Origin: Pseudovibrio flavus
GTDB taxonomy: Bacteria > Pseudomonadota > Alphaproteobacteria > Rhizobiales > Stappiaceae
Reading direction: 5' to 3'
Assembly (NCBI RefSeq): GCF_009711345.1
Contig: NZ_SMMA01000056.1
Location: 16,156-80,155, forward strand
DNA length: 64,000 nucleotides
The position numbers and the translations under genes are program-made. Positions 53,510 through 62,238 of this stretch are shown piece by piece. The number at the start of each line of letters is the position of its first letter. Within the stretch, counting starts at the first letter, position 1. Below the pieces are notes generated by a model. It saw nothing but the letters and a program-made list of their open reading frames with translations. It searched no databases and was not told the origin of the DNA.

Positions 53510-54919
53510 ATGACAACGGCCAACGAAGTCCTTCAGCTGATCAAAGACAAAGACGTTAAGTTCGTCGACCTGCGCTTTTCCGATCCTCGCGGTAAAATGC
53601 AGCACGTTACCATGGACATTTCCCAGGTTAACGAAGACATGTTCGCAGAAGGCGTTGCTTTCGACGGTTCCTCCATCGCTGGCTGGAAAGCAATCAACGA
53701 GTCCGACATGATGCTGATGCCAGATCCTGCATCTGCACACGTTGATCCGTTCTTCGCACAGTCCACTCTGGTTCTGATCTGTGACGTTCTGGACCCAGTT
53801 TCCGGCGAAGGCTACAACCGCGACCCACGCATGACTGCAAAGCGCGCTGAAGCTTATGTTAAAGCATGTGGCGCTGGCGACACCATCTTCGTTGGCCCAG
53901 AAGCTGAATTCTTCATCTTCGACGACGTTCGTTTTGCTGCTGACCCGTACAACACTGGCTTTAAAGTTGACAGCTCCGAACTGCCAACCAACCAGGACAC
54001 CGAGTACGAATCCGGCAACATGGGTCACCGTCCACGTATGAAGGGTGGTTACTTCCCGGTTCCTCCGATCGACAGCTGCCAGGACATCCGTTCTGAAATG
54101 CTTTCCGTGATGACCGAAATGGGCGTTGCTGTTGAGAAGCACCACCACGAAGTGGCTTCTGCTCAGCACGAGCTGGGCGTTAAGTTCCAGCCGCTGACCA
54201 TGATGGCTGACCACATGCAGATCTATAAGTATGTTGTTCACCAGGTTGCACACGCATACGGCAAGACTGCTACTTTCATGCCTAAGCCAGTATTCGGCGA
54301 CAACGGTTCTGGCATGCACTGCCACTTCTCCATCTGGGAAGACGGCAAGCCAACCTTCGCTGGCAACCAGTATGCAGACCTTTCCGAAAACGCTCTGTAC
54401 TTCATCGGTGGTATTTTGAAGCACGCGAAAGCGCTCAACGCCTTCACTAACCCATCCACCAACTCCTACAAGCGCTTGGTACCGGGCTACGAGGCTCCAG
54501 TTCTTCTGGCATACTCTTCCCGTAACCGCTCTGCTTCTTGCCGTATTCCGTTCACGTCTTCTCCTAAAGCGAAGCGTGTTGAAGTTCGCTTCCCGGATCC
54601 GACTGCAAACCCATACCTGGCATTCACTGCACAGCTGATGGCTGGTCTTGACGGCATCAAGAACAAGATCCACCCAGGCGACGCAATGGACAAGAACCTC
54701 TACGATCTTCCAGCGGAAGAACTCGCAGAGATCCCAACCGTTGCAGCATCCCTGCGTGAAGCGCTTGAATCTCTCGACGCAGACCGTGAATTCCTCAAAG
54801 CAGGCGGCGTAATGGACGACGATCAGATCGACGCATACATCGCACTGAAGATGGAAGAAAACATGCGCTACGAAATGACTCCACACCCAGTGGAGTACGA
54901 CATGTACTACTCCGTATAA
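53510..54919 (+). CDS. glnA: Glutamine synthetase, type I
   Basis: A 469-aa dodecameric enzyme that makes glutamine from glutamate, ammonia and ATP. Conserved parts are [29 protein letters not shown], the [10 protein letters not shown] active-site strand and [17 protein letters not shown]. The adenylylation site is Tyr398 in KNLYDLP, so it should be switched by GlnE under P-II control. AAGGGG stands about ten bases before the ATG. A strong terminator follows. Confidence 0.98.
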   Translation: MTTANEVLQLIKDKDVKFVDLRFSDPRGKMQHVTMDISQVNEDMFAEGVAFDGSSIAGWKAINESDMMLMPDPASAHVDPFFAQSTLVLICDVLDPVSGEGYNRDPRMTAKRAEAYVKACGAGDTIFVGPEAEFFIFDDVRFAADPYNTGFKVDSSELPTNQDTEYESGNMGHRPRMKGGYFPVPPIDSCQDIRSEMLSVMTEMGVAVEKHHHEVASAQHELGVKFQPLTMMADHMQIYKYVVHQVAHAYGKTATFMPKPVFGDNGSGMHCHFSIWEDGKPTFAGNQYADLSENALYFIGGILKHAKALNAFTNPSTNSYKRLVPGYEAPVLLAYSSRNRSASCRIPFTSSPKAKRVEVRFPDPTANPYLAFTAQLMAGLDGIKNKIHPGDAMDKNLYDLPAEELAEIPTVAASLREALESLDADREFLKAGGVMDDDQIDAYIALKMEENMRYEMTPHPVEYDMYYSV

Positions 54920-54943
54920 TCGGAGCAGTCATTGCGCTTAAAG

Positions 54944-54976
54944 AAGCCTCGGACCTTCGGGTCCGGGGCTTTTTTC
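54944..54976 (+). terminator. Terminator of glnB-glnA
   Basis: AAGCCTCGGACC-TTCG-GGTCCGGGGCTT stem with a UUCG tetraloop and six T residues, 25 bases after the glnA stop. Confidence 0.92.
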
Positions 54977-55066
54977 GTTTCTGCCTGCCAAACGCGCCCT
55001 ACCTCACCACCGCATACCAATAAGGCTGCAAAATAAGTAGTTTGCCTATTTAGACTGAAGAGTATT

Positions 55067-55096
55067 TGACATTCGGCTCTACCTACCCCACATTAT
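55067..55096 (+). promoter_or_regulatory. Possible promoter of the short transcription unit
   Basis: A consensus -35 box TTGACA is followed after 17 bases by CACATT and, after 21 bases, by TTATAT. The -10 choice is uncertain. The 12-base sequence CGGCTCTACCT directly after the -35 recurs at 55241, behind TTTACA. Confidence 0.35.
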
Positions 55097-55123
55097 ATTC
55101 AGATCTTCACGAAGGAGGTTTAC

Positions 55124-55165
55124 ATGGTTCCGCCAGACAGTCCCAAGCCGTCGGAAAGAAAATAG
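55124..55165 (+). CDS. Putative 13-residue leader peptide or microprotein
   Basis: ATG to TAG encodes MVPPDSPKPSERK. The start is preceded by GAAGGAGGTTTAC, an almost perfect Shine-Dalgarno at ideal spacing, better than that of most genes in this window. Four of 13 residues are proline. Seven bases after its stop a second frame of 44 codons (55173-55307, MARPLVPMLSKM..) begins without a good site of its own, as in translational coupling. Neither resembles a family I know. It might be a leader peptide, a microprotein or the remnant of a decayed gene. Confidence 0.4.
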   Translation: MVPPDSPKPSERK

Positions 55166-55473
55166 CAAGCAAATGGCTCGGCCACTTGTACCGATGCTTA
55201 GTAAAATGACGGCAGCTTCCCTAAAAATTTACTTTACACTCGGCTCTACCTTTATTGGCGATGCTGCCATCGAGCAAAAAACCGCATCGACAGCACTATC
55301 ATCATAGCCAAAAGGTCCAAAGGGAACCTACGTAAACGGTCGATGTATGCCGTTGACTTCCTGGCCTCTAAAGGCAACCCGAAAGCAAGGATCGAACCTT
55401 CCAAAGTCCGCACCTCAGCGCCTGTGAGCGCGCAATGTAATTGCAAGCGGCGAGCGATCCAACCAAGAAGCAA

Positions 55474-55514
55474 GACCCCGGTTGCCCGTGATGGCGGGAC
55501 TGGGGTCATTTTTT
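55474..55514 (+). terminator. Terminator of the short transcription unit
   Basis: GACCCC / GGGGTC stem extended inward by several pairs with mismatches, followed by ATTTTTTG on the plus strand. It implies a plus-strand transcript ending here, well before the RimK-like gene. Confidence 0.65.
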
Positions 55515-55830
55515 GCGAAGCCACAAAATAATCTCATAAATACAATTGGCTAGACCAGATCACACAAGCGGAAGACAACGGTGTTGCAGCAAGTTTTTAC
55601 AGCTATTTAGATAAAGCCGTCGTCAATCCATATTATTGTCGCCAAGTGCTGTTATCCCTTTCCCTTCACAGGTCACTGTTAAAATTTGATGGATTGTAAA
55701 ACTATAAACAATCCATTGAGGTTTTCTTCTTGCGTTTTGAGCAGAATATGGATAACCGACCACGCTTTCACCTCGTGATAATAACAAACTCAGCCTGAAG
55801 GCCAGGCGTAATTTGAGGATACAATAAGTC

Positions 55831-56811
55831 GTGAAGGGCTGGATTATCTACCGCAGCGATGCTACCCAGCTGCGCCCTGAGGCCTATGAGATCAACCGTT
55901 TGATCGAACAGGCAAAACTTGAAGGTATTGAGCTGGAGGTTTTCCGTCCAGACCAGTTCGACCTTATCGTTACCCGTGAAGACGAGCGCAGTATCCTTGT
56001 TAACTCGGAAAAGCGCAGCCTGCCGGATTTCGTTATTCCGCGCATGGGCGCTGGCACCACTTACTTTACGCTGGCAATTTTGCGTCAGATGGAGCGTCTC
56101 GGCATTCATATTGTGAACAGCCCGAACAGCATCGATCTGGTTAAAGACAAGTTGTACTCCCAGCAGGTATTGGCGCAGAACAACCTGCCGGTTCCAAAAA
56201 CCATGCTGGTGAAGTTCCCTGTCAATGCTGATCTGGTTGAGAACGACCTTGGCTTCCCTGTTGTTGTGAAGACCCTTTCCGGCTCTCAGGGCAGCGGTGT
56301 TTTCCTTGCTGAAAACCGCCGCACCTTTGAAGACCTGATGCAGCTGATCGAGGCAACCAACAAAAACGCCAACATCATCCTGCAGGAATTTGTCAGCCAG
56401 AGCCGCGGCACCGACCTTCGCGTATTCACCCTTGGTGGCCGTGCTATCGCGTGCTTCAAGCGCACCAACAATCAGGGTGGCTTCAAGGCAAACTTCTCTG
56501 CTGGCGGCTCTGTAGAGCCATATGAAATCACCCCAGAGATCGAGTGGCTGGCTACACAGACTTCCAAGATCCTCAATCTGGATATGGCTGGTATCGACCT
56601 TCTGTTCGATAACGACCACTTCAAGATTTGCGAAGCAAACTCTTCTCCGGGCTTTGAAGGTCTGGAAAAAGCAAACGACATTAACGTTGCTAAAGAGATC
56701 TTCCATTACCTGCGCGTTCGCCTTGGCATGTTTGATCAGCAACAGGGCAAGAAAGTCACCCCTGCCGCTGCATCCAAAGCTGCGACTGCGAAAGTTATCT
56801 CCAAAGAGTAA
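55831..56811 (+). CDS. RimK-like ATP-grasp ligase (alpha-L-glutamate ligase family)
   Basis: A 326-aa ATP-grasp protein. The N-terminal preATP-grasp domain is residues 1-100 (PDFVIPRMGAGTTYFTLAILRQME). The ATP-grasp fold follows with FPVVVKTLSGSQGSGVFL (nucleotide-binding Lys and Gly loop), DLRVFTLGGRAIACFKR, and the metal-binding end ICEANSSPGFEGLEKA. RimK adds glutamates to ribosomal protein S6; relatives make tetrahydromethanopterin glutamylation, lysine-carrier or mycosporine-type peptide bonds, so the substrate is uncertain. It starts at GTG with GAGGA upstream. It is followed by its own terminator and has no operon partner; the last 20 residues are Ala/Lys-rich and look disordered. Confidence 0.8.
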   Translation: MKGWIIYRSDATQLRPEAYEINRLIEQAKLEGIELEVFRPDQFDLIVTREDERSILVNSEKRSLPDFVIPRMGAGTTYFTLAILRQMERLGIHIVNSPNSIDLVKDKLYSQQVLAQNNLPVPKTMLVKFPVNADLVENDLGFPVVVKTLSGSQGSGVFLAENRRTFEDLMQLIEATNKNANIILQEFVSQSRGTDLRVFTLGGRAIACFKRTNNQGGFKANFSAGGSVEPYEITPEIEWLATQTSKILNLDMAGIDLLFDNDHFKICEANSSPGFEGLEKANDINVAKEIFHYLRVRLGMFDQQQGKKVTPAAASKAATAKVISKE

Positions 56812-56848
56812 TCGCCAAGCAGCGAGCACTTATAGGGATAATCAATTT

Positions 56849-56877
56849 AAGCCTCTGCTTCGCGCGGGGGCTTTTTT
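56849..56877 (+). terminator. Terminator of the RimK-like gene
   Basis: AAGCCTCTGC / GCGGGGGCTT stem with two G-U pairs and six T residues, 38 bases after the stop. Confidence 0.8.
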
Positions 56878-56904
56878 GTAGGCGCGCCTTGGCGCTTTTC
56901 ATAA

Positions 56905-56934
56905 AAGAAAAGCCCCGCCAAATGGCGAGGCCTT
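56905..56934 (-). terminator. Terminator of tyrS
   Basis: Minus strand GGCCTCGCC / GGCGGGGC stem followed by TTTTCTTTT, about 30 bases after the tyrS stop. Together with the previous entry it separates the convergent genes. Confidence 0.8.
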
Positions 56935-56964
56935 CTAATTTGGATTACCGATAGAAGCTGAAGC

Positions 56965-58218
56965 TTATACTGGTTTAACCAGAACGTGTTTCTTTTTGCC
57001 CAGAGACAGCTTGATAACGCCGTCCTCAGTCACATCATCCATAGAGACTGCGAAAGTGTGGCTCTGAACTGCCTTGTCGTTCACACGAACAGCACCACCC
57101 TGTACGTTACGACGAGCTTCGCCGTTAGAGCTGCACAGACCAACGGTCACGAACAGGCTGAGAATGCCAATACCGGTTTCCAGCTCGGTCGCAGAGACCT
57201 GAACAGTTGGCAGACCTGCAGCATTAGCACCTTCCTCAAATGCCTTACGAGCAGTCTCGGCAGCCGCTTCCGCAGCCTCACGGCCGTGCATGAGAGCAGT
57301 TGCTTCCGTTGCCAGCACTTTCTTCGCTTCGTTGATTTCAGCGCCTTCCAAAGCCGCAAGACGAGCAATCTCATCCATAGGCAGGATGGTGAAGAGCTTC
57401 AGGAACTTCTCAACGTCAGCATCTTCTGTGTTACGCCAGAACTGCCAGTAGTCGTATGGGCTAAGCATGTCTTCGTTCAGCCAGATAGCGCCAGCTGCAG
57501 TCTTGCCCATTTTCATGCCGGATGCGGTAGTCAGCAGCGGCGTGGTGAGAGCGAAGAACTCTTTTTCCACCATGCGGCGACCAAGGTCTACGCCGGACAG
57601 GATGTTGGACCACTGATCAGAACCACCCATCTGTAGACGGCAACCAGTACGGTTGTAGATCTCTACGAAGTCGTAGCCCTGAAGCAGCATGTAGTTGAAT
57701 TCAAGGAAGGACAGATGCTGCTCACGCTCCAGACGCAGGCGAACACTGTCACGCTGGATCATCTGGTTTACGGAGAAGTAGCGACCAACATCACGCAGGA
57801 AGTCCATGTAGTTGATTTTCATCAACCACTCGGCGTTATCCATCATGATTGCCTTGTTACCGTCCACACCGAAGCTGAGGAACTTTTCAAAGACCTTTTT
57901 GATTCCGGCCTTGTTTTCCTCGATGATTTCTTCGGTCAGTACCTTACGGCTTTCATCCTTACCGGTCGGATCGCCAACACGGGTAGTACCGCCGCCCATA
58001 AGCACGATTGGACGGTGACCGGACTGCTGAAGCCAGTAGAGCATCATGATCTGAACGAGCGAGCCCACATGCAGGGAAGTCGCGGTACAGTCAAAGCCGA
58101 TATAGGCAGTGACCATTTCTTCTGCGCAGAGCTCGTCTAGCCCTTGAGCATTGGAAAGCTGGTGGATGAACCCTCGCTCTTGGAGGATACGCATGAAGTC
58201 AGATTTATATGCGCTCAT
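56965..58218 (-). CDS. tyrS: Tyrosyl-tRNA synthetase
   Basis: A 417-aa class I synthetase that charges tRNA-Tyr. The HIGH-type motif is SLHVG (48-52), the KMSKS-type loop KMGKT (236-240) and the tyrosine-binding region [23 protein letters not shown] about 181-203. A C-terminal S4-like RNA-binding domain closes the chain ([20 protein letters not shown]). MSAYKSDFM is the usual start; the frame runs 45 codons further upstream without similarity. Confidence 0.96.
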   Translation of the reverse strand: MSAYKSDFMRILQERGFIHQLSNAQGLDELCAEEMVTAYIGFDCTATSLHVGSLVQIMMLYWLQQSGHRPIVLMGGGTTRVGDPTGKDESRKVLTEEIIEENKAGIKKVFEKFLSFGVDGNKAIMMDNAEWLMKINYMDFLRDVGRYFSVNQMIQRDSVRLRLEREQHLSFLEFNYMLLQGYDFVEIYNRTGCRLQMGGSDQWSNILSGVDLGRRMVEKEFFALTTPLLTTASGMKMGKTAAGAIWLNEDMLSPYDYWQFWRNTEDADVEKFLKLFTILPMDEIARLAALEGAEINEAKKVLATEATALMHGREAAEAAAETARKAFEEGANAAGLPTVQVSATELETGIGILSLFVTVGLCSSNGEARRNVQGGAVRVNDKAVQSHTFAVSMDDVTEDGVIKLSLGKKKHVLVKPV

Positions 58219-58804
58219 AGTCTGCCTGTTCAAATCCAAAAAGCTCGCCATCGGTGCGAGCTGACAAAGTTTGGAGTTTTCTATAGCGCATGTAGGCCAG
58301 CGTTTCATCCCGTTTTCCAAAGTAAACGGGGGACTGCAGTTGCAAGCAGCCACATGAAACGCCCCACGACGCCTGCCCTATGACAGCCAAAAGGTGAATG
58401 AGAGCTCTGTCAGCAGACAATCAGGTTTTGGAAAACCGTCGGAAACCAGCATGCAATTTGCCGGATCAGTTGTTATTTCACCGGATCAGGCGGCGGTTTT
58501 TCTTCACCTACTTTGAATCACCGCAGATAAGCTTTTTGCTCCAAATACATAAGATTACGTTTCTATACTTATTTTTGGAAGTATATCCACAACACTACGG
58601 CAATATACCGAATTGTTTATTTAACGGGTATTTTCGTGATATCCGTCATAGTGACGGTACATTACATCTATTGGCGGGGAAAATGACGATATATCAGGAT
58701 TTCATCCGTCTATTCTATTGAAATATCACTGCATCGGCGCAGATTTACTCCAAATTCTGCAGGCAACCGACAAAACGCCTGCTTTCTTATTGGGAATTAG
58801 AAGA
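58219..58804 (+). other. Divergent intergenic region tyrS / amino-acid binding protein
   Basis: 586 bases with no convincing gene. It must hold the promoters of both neighbours. The segment 58530-58730 is AT-rich and includes the palindrome CCGTCA-TAG-TGACGG (58643-58657), 150 bases upstream of the binding-protein gene, a possible operator. Confidence 0.4.
58643..58657. promoter_or_regulatory. Palindromic operator candidate
   Basis: A perfect 6-3-6 palindrome, CCGTCA-TAG-TGACGG, in the control region of the solute-binding protein gene. The size suits a dimeric repressor such as a GntR- or LysR-type regulator, but no regulator gene is adjacent. Confidence 0.35.
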
Positions 58805-59581
58805 ATGAAAAAGACACTTCTGGCAGGCGTCGCTGTTGCAATGTCTCTGATGGCCGGTACAGCTGGCGCAGAAGAATGGAAAAAAGTCCGCATCGCGGTT
58901 GAAGCCTCCTACCCTCCGTTTGCTTACACCACTGCTGATGGCAAGCTGGTTGGCTTTGAAATCGATCTGGGCAACGCAATGTGCGATGCTATGAAGATCG
59001 AATGTGAATGGCACTCTGTAGACTGGGACGGCCTGATCCCGGGTCTGATCGCAAACAAGTACGATGCGATCATGGCATCCATGTCCATCACCCCAGAGCG
59101 TAAAGAGCACATCGGCTTTTCTGCAAAGTACTACAACTCCCCTCCAGGCGTTGCAGTTGCTAAGGACTCCGGCATCACCGAGTACACCGCAGACTCCATG
59201 GAAGGTAAGCTCATCGGCGCACAGTCCGGCACCATCCACTCTCTGTTTGCAGAAGAAGTGTTCAACAAGTCTGACGTAAACCTCTATCCCACTGCAGATG
59301 AGTACAAGCTGGACTTGGAAAGCGGCCGTGTGGATGCGGTTGTGGACGACGTCATTGTTCTGACCGACTGGCTGAAGAGTGAAGACGGCAACTGCTGCAA
59401 GCTGCTGGGCACCATGACACCGGATCCAAAGATCCACGGCGAAGGCGTTGGCGTTGGCGTACGTAAGGGCGACACCGACCTAGCAGATATCTTCTCCAAG
59501 TCCGTTGAAGTTATTCGCGGTAACGGCGTTTACAAAGAAATCAACGACAAGTATTTCGAGTTTGACGTTTACGGCGGCTAA
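58805..59581 (+). CDS. Polar amino-acid ABC transporter substrate-binding protein
   Basis: A 258-aa periplasmic binding protein of family 3 (Lys/Arg/Orn/His type). A signal peptide spans 1-22 (MKKTLLAGVAVAM..AGA). The motif EASYPPFAYTTADGKLVGFEIDLGNAM, the hallmark G-F-E-I-D-L helix, and DAIMASMSITPERKEHIGFSAKYY match the family. It starts at the ATG of MKKTLL; the frame extends 29 codons upstream without a signal sequence. No permease or ATPase gene lies next to it, so it is an orphan that must work with a transporter elsewhere. Confidence 0.9.
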   Translation: MKKTLLAGVAVAMSLMAGTAGAEEWKKVRIAVEASYPPFAYTTADGKLVGFEIDLGNAMCDAMKIECEWHSVDWDGLIPGLIANKYDAIMASMSITPERKEHIGFSAKYYNSPPGVAVAKDSGITEYTADSMEGKLIGAQSGTIHSLFAEEVFNKSDVNLYPTADEYKLDLESGRVDAVVDDVIVLTDWLKSEDGNCCKLLGTMTPDPKIHGEGVGVGVRKGDTDLADIFSKSVEVIRGNGVYKEINDKYFEFDVYGG

Positions 59582-59609
59582 TCAAGCGCCACAACGCATT
59601 GAACATACA

Positions 59610-59640
59610 AAAACCCCGCCAGAAATGGCGGGGTTTTCTT
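59610..59640. terminator. Bidirectional terminator between the binding protein and rlmE
   Basis: AAAACCCCGCC / GGCGGGGTTTT stem with a six-base loop and T-rich flanks on both strands; it serves both convergent genes. Confidence 0.9.
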
Positions 59641-59680
59641 TTATATATGGCCGTTTGAAGAACAAAGCTTTTAAGCGCTC

Positions 59681-60418
59681 TTATTCCTCATCGTCATAGG
59701 CGTATGGATCATCGTTGACAGAAGAACCACGGAAGCCTTTTGCCAGAATGTACATCTCTGGGCTTTCTTTACGGCTTGCCGGTGGCTTGATGTGCGCTAC
59801 AGACTTGAACTCTTTTTTCAGCTCTGCAAGCAACTTGTTCTCTGCACCGCCTGCAAACACCTTGGAGAGGAAAATCCCGTCCGGCTTAAGGTTGCGGCGG
59901 GCAAAGTCGATTGCCACTTCAAACAGATATGTAGTGCGCAGGTGGTCTGTCTGGCGATGACCTGTGGTTGGCGCTGCCATGTCGGACATCACCAAGTCAG
60001 GCTTATGGCCACCCAAGGCTGCCATCAGCATTTCTGGCGCGTCATCGTCCAAAAAGTCTTTCTGCAACAGCACAACGCCCGGAATTGGCTCCACTTCCAG
60101 ATAGTCGATACCAACGACCATTGGATCTTCATCACTGGAGCCAACCATAGGGACAGTTACCTGACACCAGCCGCCAGGGGCCGCGCCAAGATCAACCACG
60201 CGCATGCCCGGCTTGATGATGTTGTGCTTTTCGTTGATTTCAATCAGCTTATAGGCTGCACGCGAGCGATACCCGTCAATCTTGGAACGACGGACATACG
60301 GATCGTTCAATTGGCGCTGCAACCACAAAGTTGAGGCGTTGGAACGCTTACGGGCTGTTTTAACCCGCTCGAACATTCCACGGTCACCACGACCACGGCC
60401 ACTTGTATTGCCGCTCAT
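59681..60418 (-). CDS. rlmE: 23S rRNA (uridine-2552-2'-O)-methyltransferase
   Basis: A 245-aa RrmJ/FtsJ methyltransferase that methylates U2552 of the 50S subunit. The SAM-binding motif DLGAAPGGW (76-84), [11 protein letters not shown] and FLSKVFAGG carry the family KDKE residues. The first 35 and last 20 residues are extensions, respectively basic and acidic (DPYAYDDEE), typical for Alphaproteobacteria. It overlaps the upstream ppx gene by four bases (ATGA). Confidence 0.95.
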   Translation of the reverse strand: MSGNTSGRGRGDRGMFERVKTARKRSNASTLWLQRQLNDPYVRRSKIDGYRSRAAYKLIEINEKHNIIKPGMRVVDLGAAPGGWCQVTVPMVGSSDEDPMVVGIDYLEVEPIPGVVLLQKDFLDDDAPEMLMAALGGHKPDLVMSDMAAPTTGHRQTDHLRTTYLFEVAIDFARRNLKPDGIFLSKVFAGGAENKLLAELKKEFKSVAHIKPPASRKESPEMYILAKGFRGSSVNDDPYAYDDEE

Positions 60419-62085
60419 TTATTTTCCTTTCCAGCGTCTCTCCACTTGCGAGAAGCGGGGCTCCGCCAAACCTTATCGGCAGCCATCATTTCCATCAGAA
60501 TACCTTCCCGAAGGCCACGATCAGCCACACGCAAACGCTCACATGGCCAACGCCGACGGATTGCTTCCAAAATGGCGCATCCAGCCAACACCAAATCAGC
60601 GCGATCTTCTCCGATACACGGATTTTCGACACGCTCCTGATAGGACATTGCGAGCATTTTCTGGATCATCTCATGAACGTCGCTATCTTGTAGCCAAGCA
60701 CCGTCTACGCGGCGCCTGTCATAGCGCTTCAGTCCAAGATGAACCCCTGCAATGGTTGTTACCGTTCCGGAAGTGCCAAGCATGTGGACGTTTCCGGACT
60801 GCATTGCCTGAGCAAGCTCGTTCGCCATTGGGAAGGCATCAAGCTCTCTTGCCACATCCTGTACCATGTCCTCGAAAACAGCGGAAGAAACATTTTTCCC
60901 ACCATGCCGTTCTGCAAGGTTCACAACGCCTACAGGAAGCGAAATCCATGTGCGCACAAAGCGAGTGAGCGCATATCCGCGCGCACCGTATCGATTGCGG
61001 AGGTCCAGCCAGACGATCTCGGAGGATCCGCCGCCAATATCAAATAGCAGCACGCCCTCTGCTTTTGGATCCACCAGAGACACACACCCAGCAACAGCAA
61101 GGCGTGCCTCTGACTCCTGCGAAACGATTTCCAAAGACAGGCCAGCCTGCTTTTTAACCATCTCGATAAATTCGCGGCCATTTTCAGCAGCGCGGCAGGC
61201 TTCTGTTGCGATCAATCGTTGCCGCTGCACACCGCGCTCTTCCAGTTTGGCACGGCAAACTTTCAGCGCCTCAATGGCGCGGCCCATGGCAGCATCAGAA
61301 AGGCGACCGGTTTTGCCAATCCCCTCACCCAGCCTTACGATGCGAGAATAAGCATCGATTACGCGGAAGCCACGCTGCTCAGGGCGGGCAATTAACAAGC
61401 GGCAATTGTTGGTACCAAGGTCAAGCGCCGCATAGAGCTGCGTTTGCTCTGGCGCACGATCGCGCCTTTGCAAAGGCCCACGCCGTGCGCGCGGGTCTCT
61501 ATTGCGCTGAACAGCAGGCCACTTTTCGCCACGAACAAAACCACCCTCGTCCTGAACTTCTTCAAAAGCAGGACGGCCATGAACATTTCGGCGCGCCACT
61601 TTTGCAGAGGCGTCAAACCCTTCCTGCGCTTTGGCCAGATAATCGCCATCGGCATGTCGTTTAGGGGTATTGCCCTTTAGTTTTGCAGGATAACTTTTTG
61701 CCGGAGAACCGGCTACAGCACTGCGTTCTTCCGCAGCCGGTTTTGGCGCTGCTGGGAATTGTACGTCGACGGCCGTACCGCCCTGCCGGATTTCCACGAC
61801 AGGTTTGGACGTGCTCTGTCTGGCTAAAGCCCGCCGCTCAGCCCTATTTGGCTTATTGCGACGGCTCTTCTTCTGCCGTTTCGCACCCTCTGGACGCGCA
61901 TTTCCCGCCTCAAGAGCCTTTTGGCCCGAAGCGACTGACAAGCTTAGGTTTTCTTCCCTTACAGGGGCCTGGTTCGCCTGCCCTTTCTTGTGTCGTCTCC
62001 GCCGTCTTTTAGAGGAGGAGCGAGGTCCTGCGCTACCGGGTGCGCCTGATCCTGCGAAGTAGGACCCATCACCCGTCTTTTTCAA
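60415..62085 (-). CDS. ppx: Ppx/GppA family phosphatase with a long basic N-terminal extension
   Basis: A 556-aa protein whose residues from about 218 form an exopolyphosphatase / guanosine pentaphosphatase domain ([45 protein letters not shown]). It may hydrolyse polyphosphate or pppGpp. The first 217 residues are not part of the enzyme: they are low-complexity and very basic ([31 protein letters not shown]), likely disordered, and could bind RNA or polyphosphate. The start is a TTG with AAGG eight bases upstream; there is no ATG before the core. It overlaps rlmE, suggesting coupled expression. Ppx and GppA cannot be told apart from sequence alone. Confidence 0.88.
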   Translation of the reverse strand: MKKTGDGSYFAGSGAPGSAGPRSSSKRRRRRHKKGQANQAPVREENLSLSVASGQKALEAGNARPEGAKRQKKSRRNKPNRAERRALARQSTSKPVVEIRQGGTAVDVQFPAAPKPAAEERSAVAGSPAKSYPAKLKGNTPKRHADGDYLAKAQEGFDASAKVARRNVHGRPAFEEVQDEGGFVRGEKWPAVQRNRDPRARRGPLQRRDRAPEQTQLYAALDLGTNNCRLLIARPEQRGFRVIDAYSRIVRLGEGIGKTGRLSDAAMGRAIEALKVCRAKLEERGVQRQRLIATEACRAAENGREFIEMVKKQAGLSLEIVSQESEARLAVAGCVSLVDPKAEGVLLFDIGGGSSEIVWLDLRNRYGARGYALTRFVRTWISLPVGVVNLAERHGGKNVSSAVFEDMVQDVARELDAFPMANELAQAMQSGNVHMLGTSGTVTTIAGVHLGLKRYDRRRVDGAWLQDSDVHEMIQKMLAMSYQERVENPCIGEDRADLVLAGCAILEAIRRRWPCERLRVADRGLREGILMEMMAADKVWRSPASRKWRDAGKENK

Positions 62086-62238
62086 TTACAATGCCTTAGT
62101 CAGGCAACCGCCTATAGCGATGCCATTGGTCTATAAAGTTGCCTTTATAGTAACAGCTTATACAAAAACGGCAATGGCAGGCCCAACCCCATACATGCAA
62201 ATTACAATTGCTACAGGTTAGACCCGCCAACGCAAATG

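Larger units (their letters stand above)
54920..55830 (+). other. 911-base intergenic region between glnA and the RimK-like gene
   Basis: It holds the glnA terminator, a candidate short transcription unit (about 55067-55514, described separately) and, from 55520 to 55830, an AT-rich stretch that should contain the promoter of the RimK-like gene. A 13-base inverted repeat TGGATTGT / ACAATCCA (55690-55697 and 55708-55715) lies in that last part and could be an operator. Confidence 0.5.

Noticed and set aside
53420..54886. A 488-codon open frame on the minus strand opposite glnA
   Set aside because: Antisense shadow of a highly biased gene; Val/Cys/Trp-rich with no family similarity.
55252..55524. 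A 90-codon minus-strand frame in the gap between glnA and the RimK-like gene
   Set aside because: Starts inside the plus-strand terminator, has no ribosome site and no known family. The plus-strand signals fit better, though I cannot exclude it fully.
55768..56829. A 353-codon open frame on the minus strand opposite the RimK-like gene
   Set aside because: Covers the real gene on the opposite strand and crosses into the promoter region; no motif seen.
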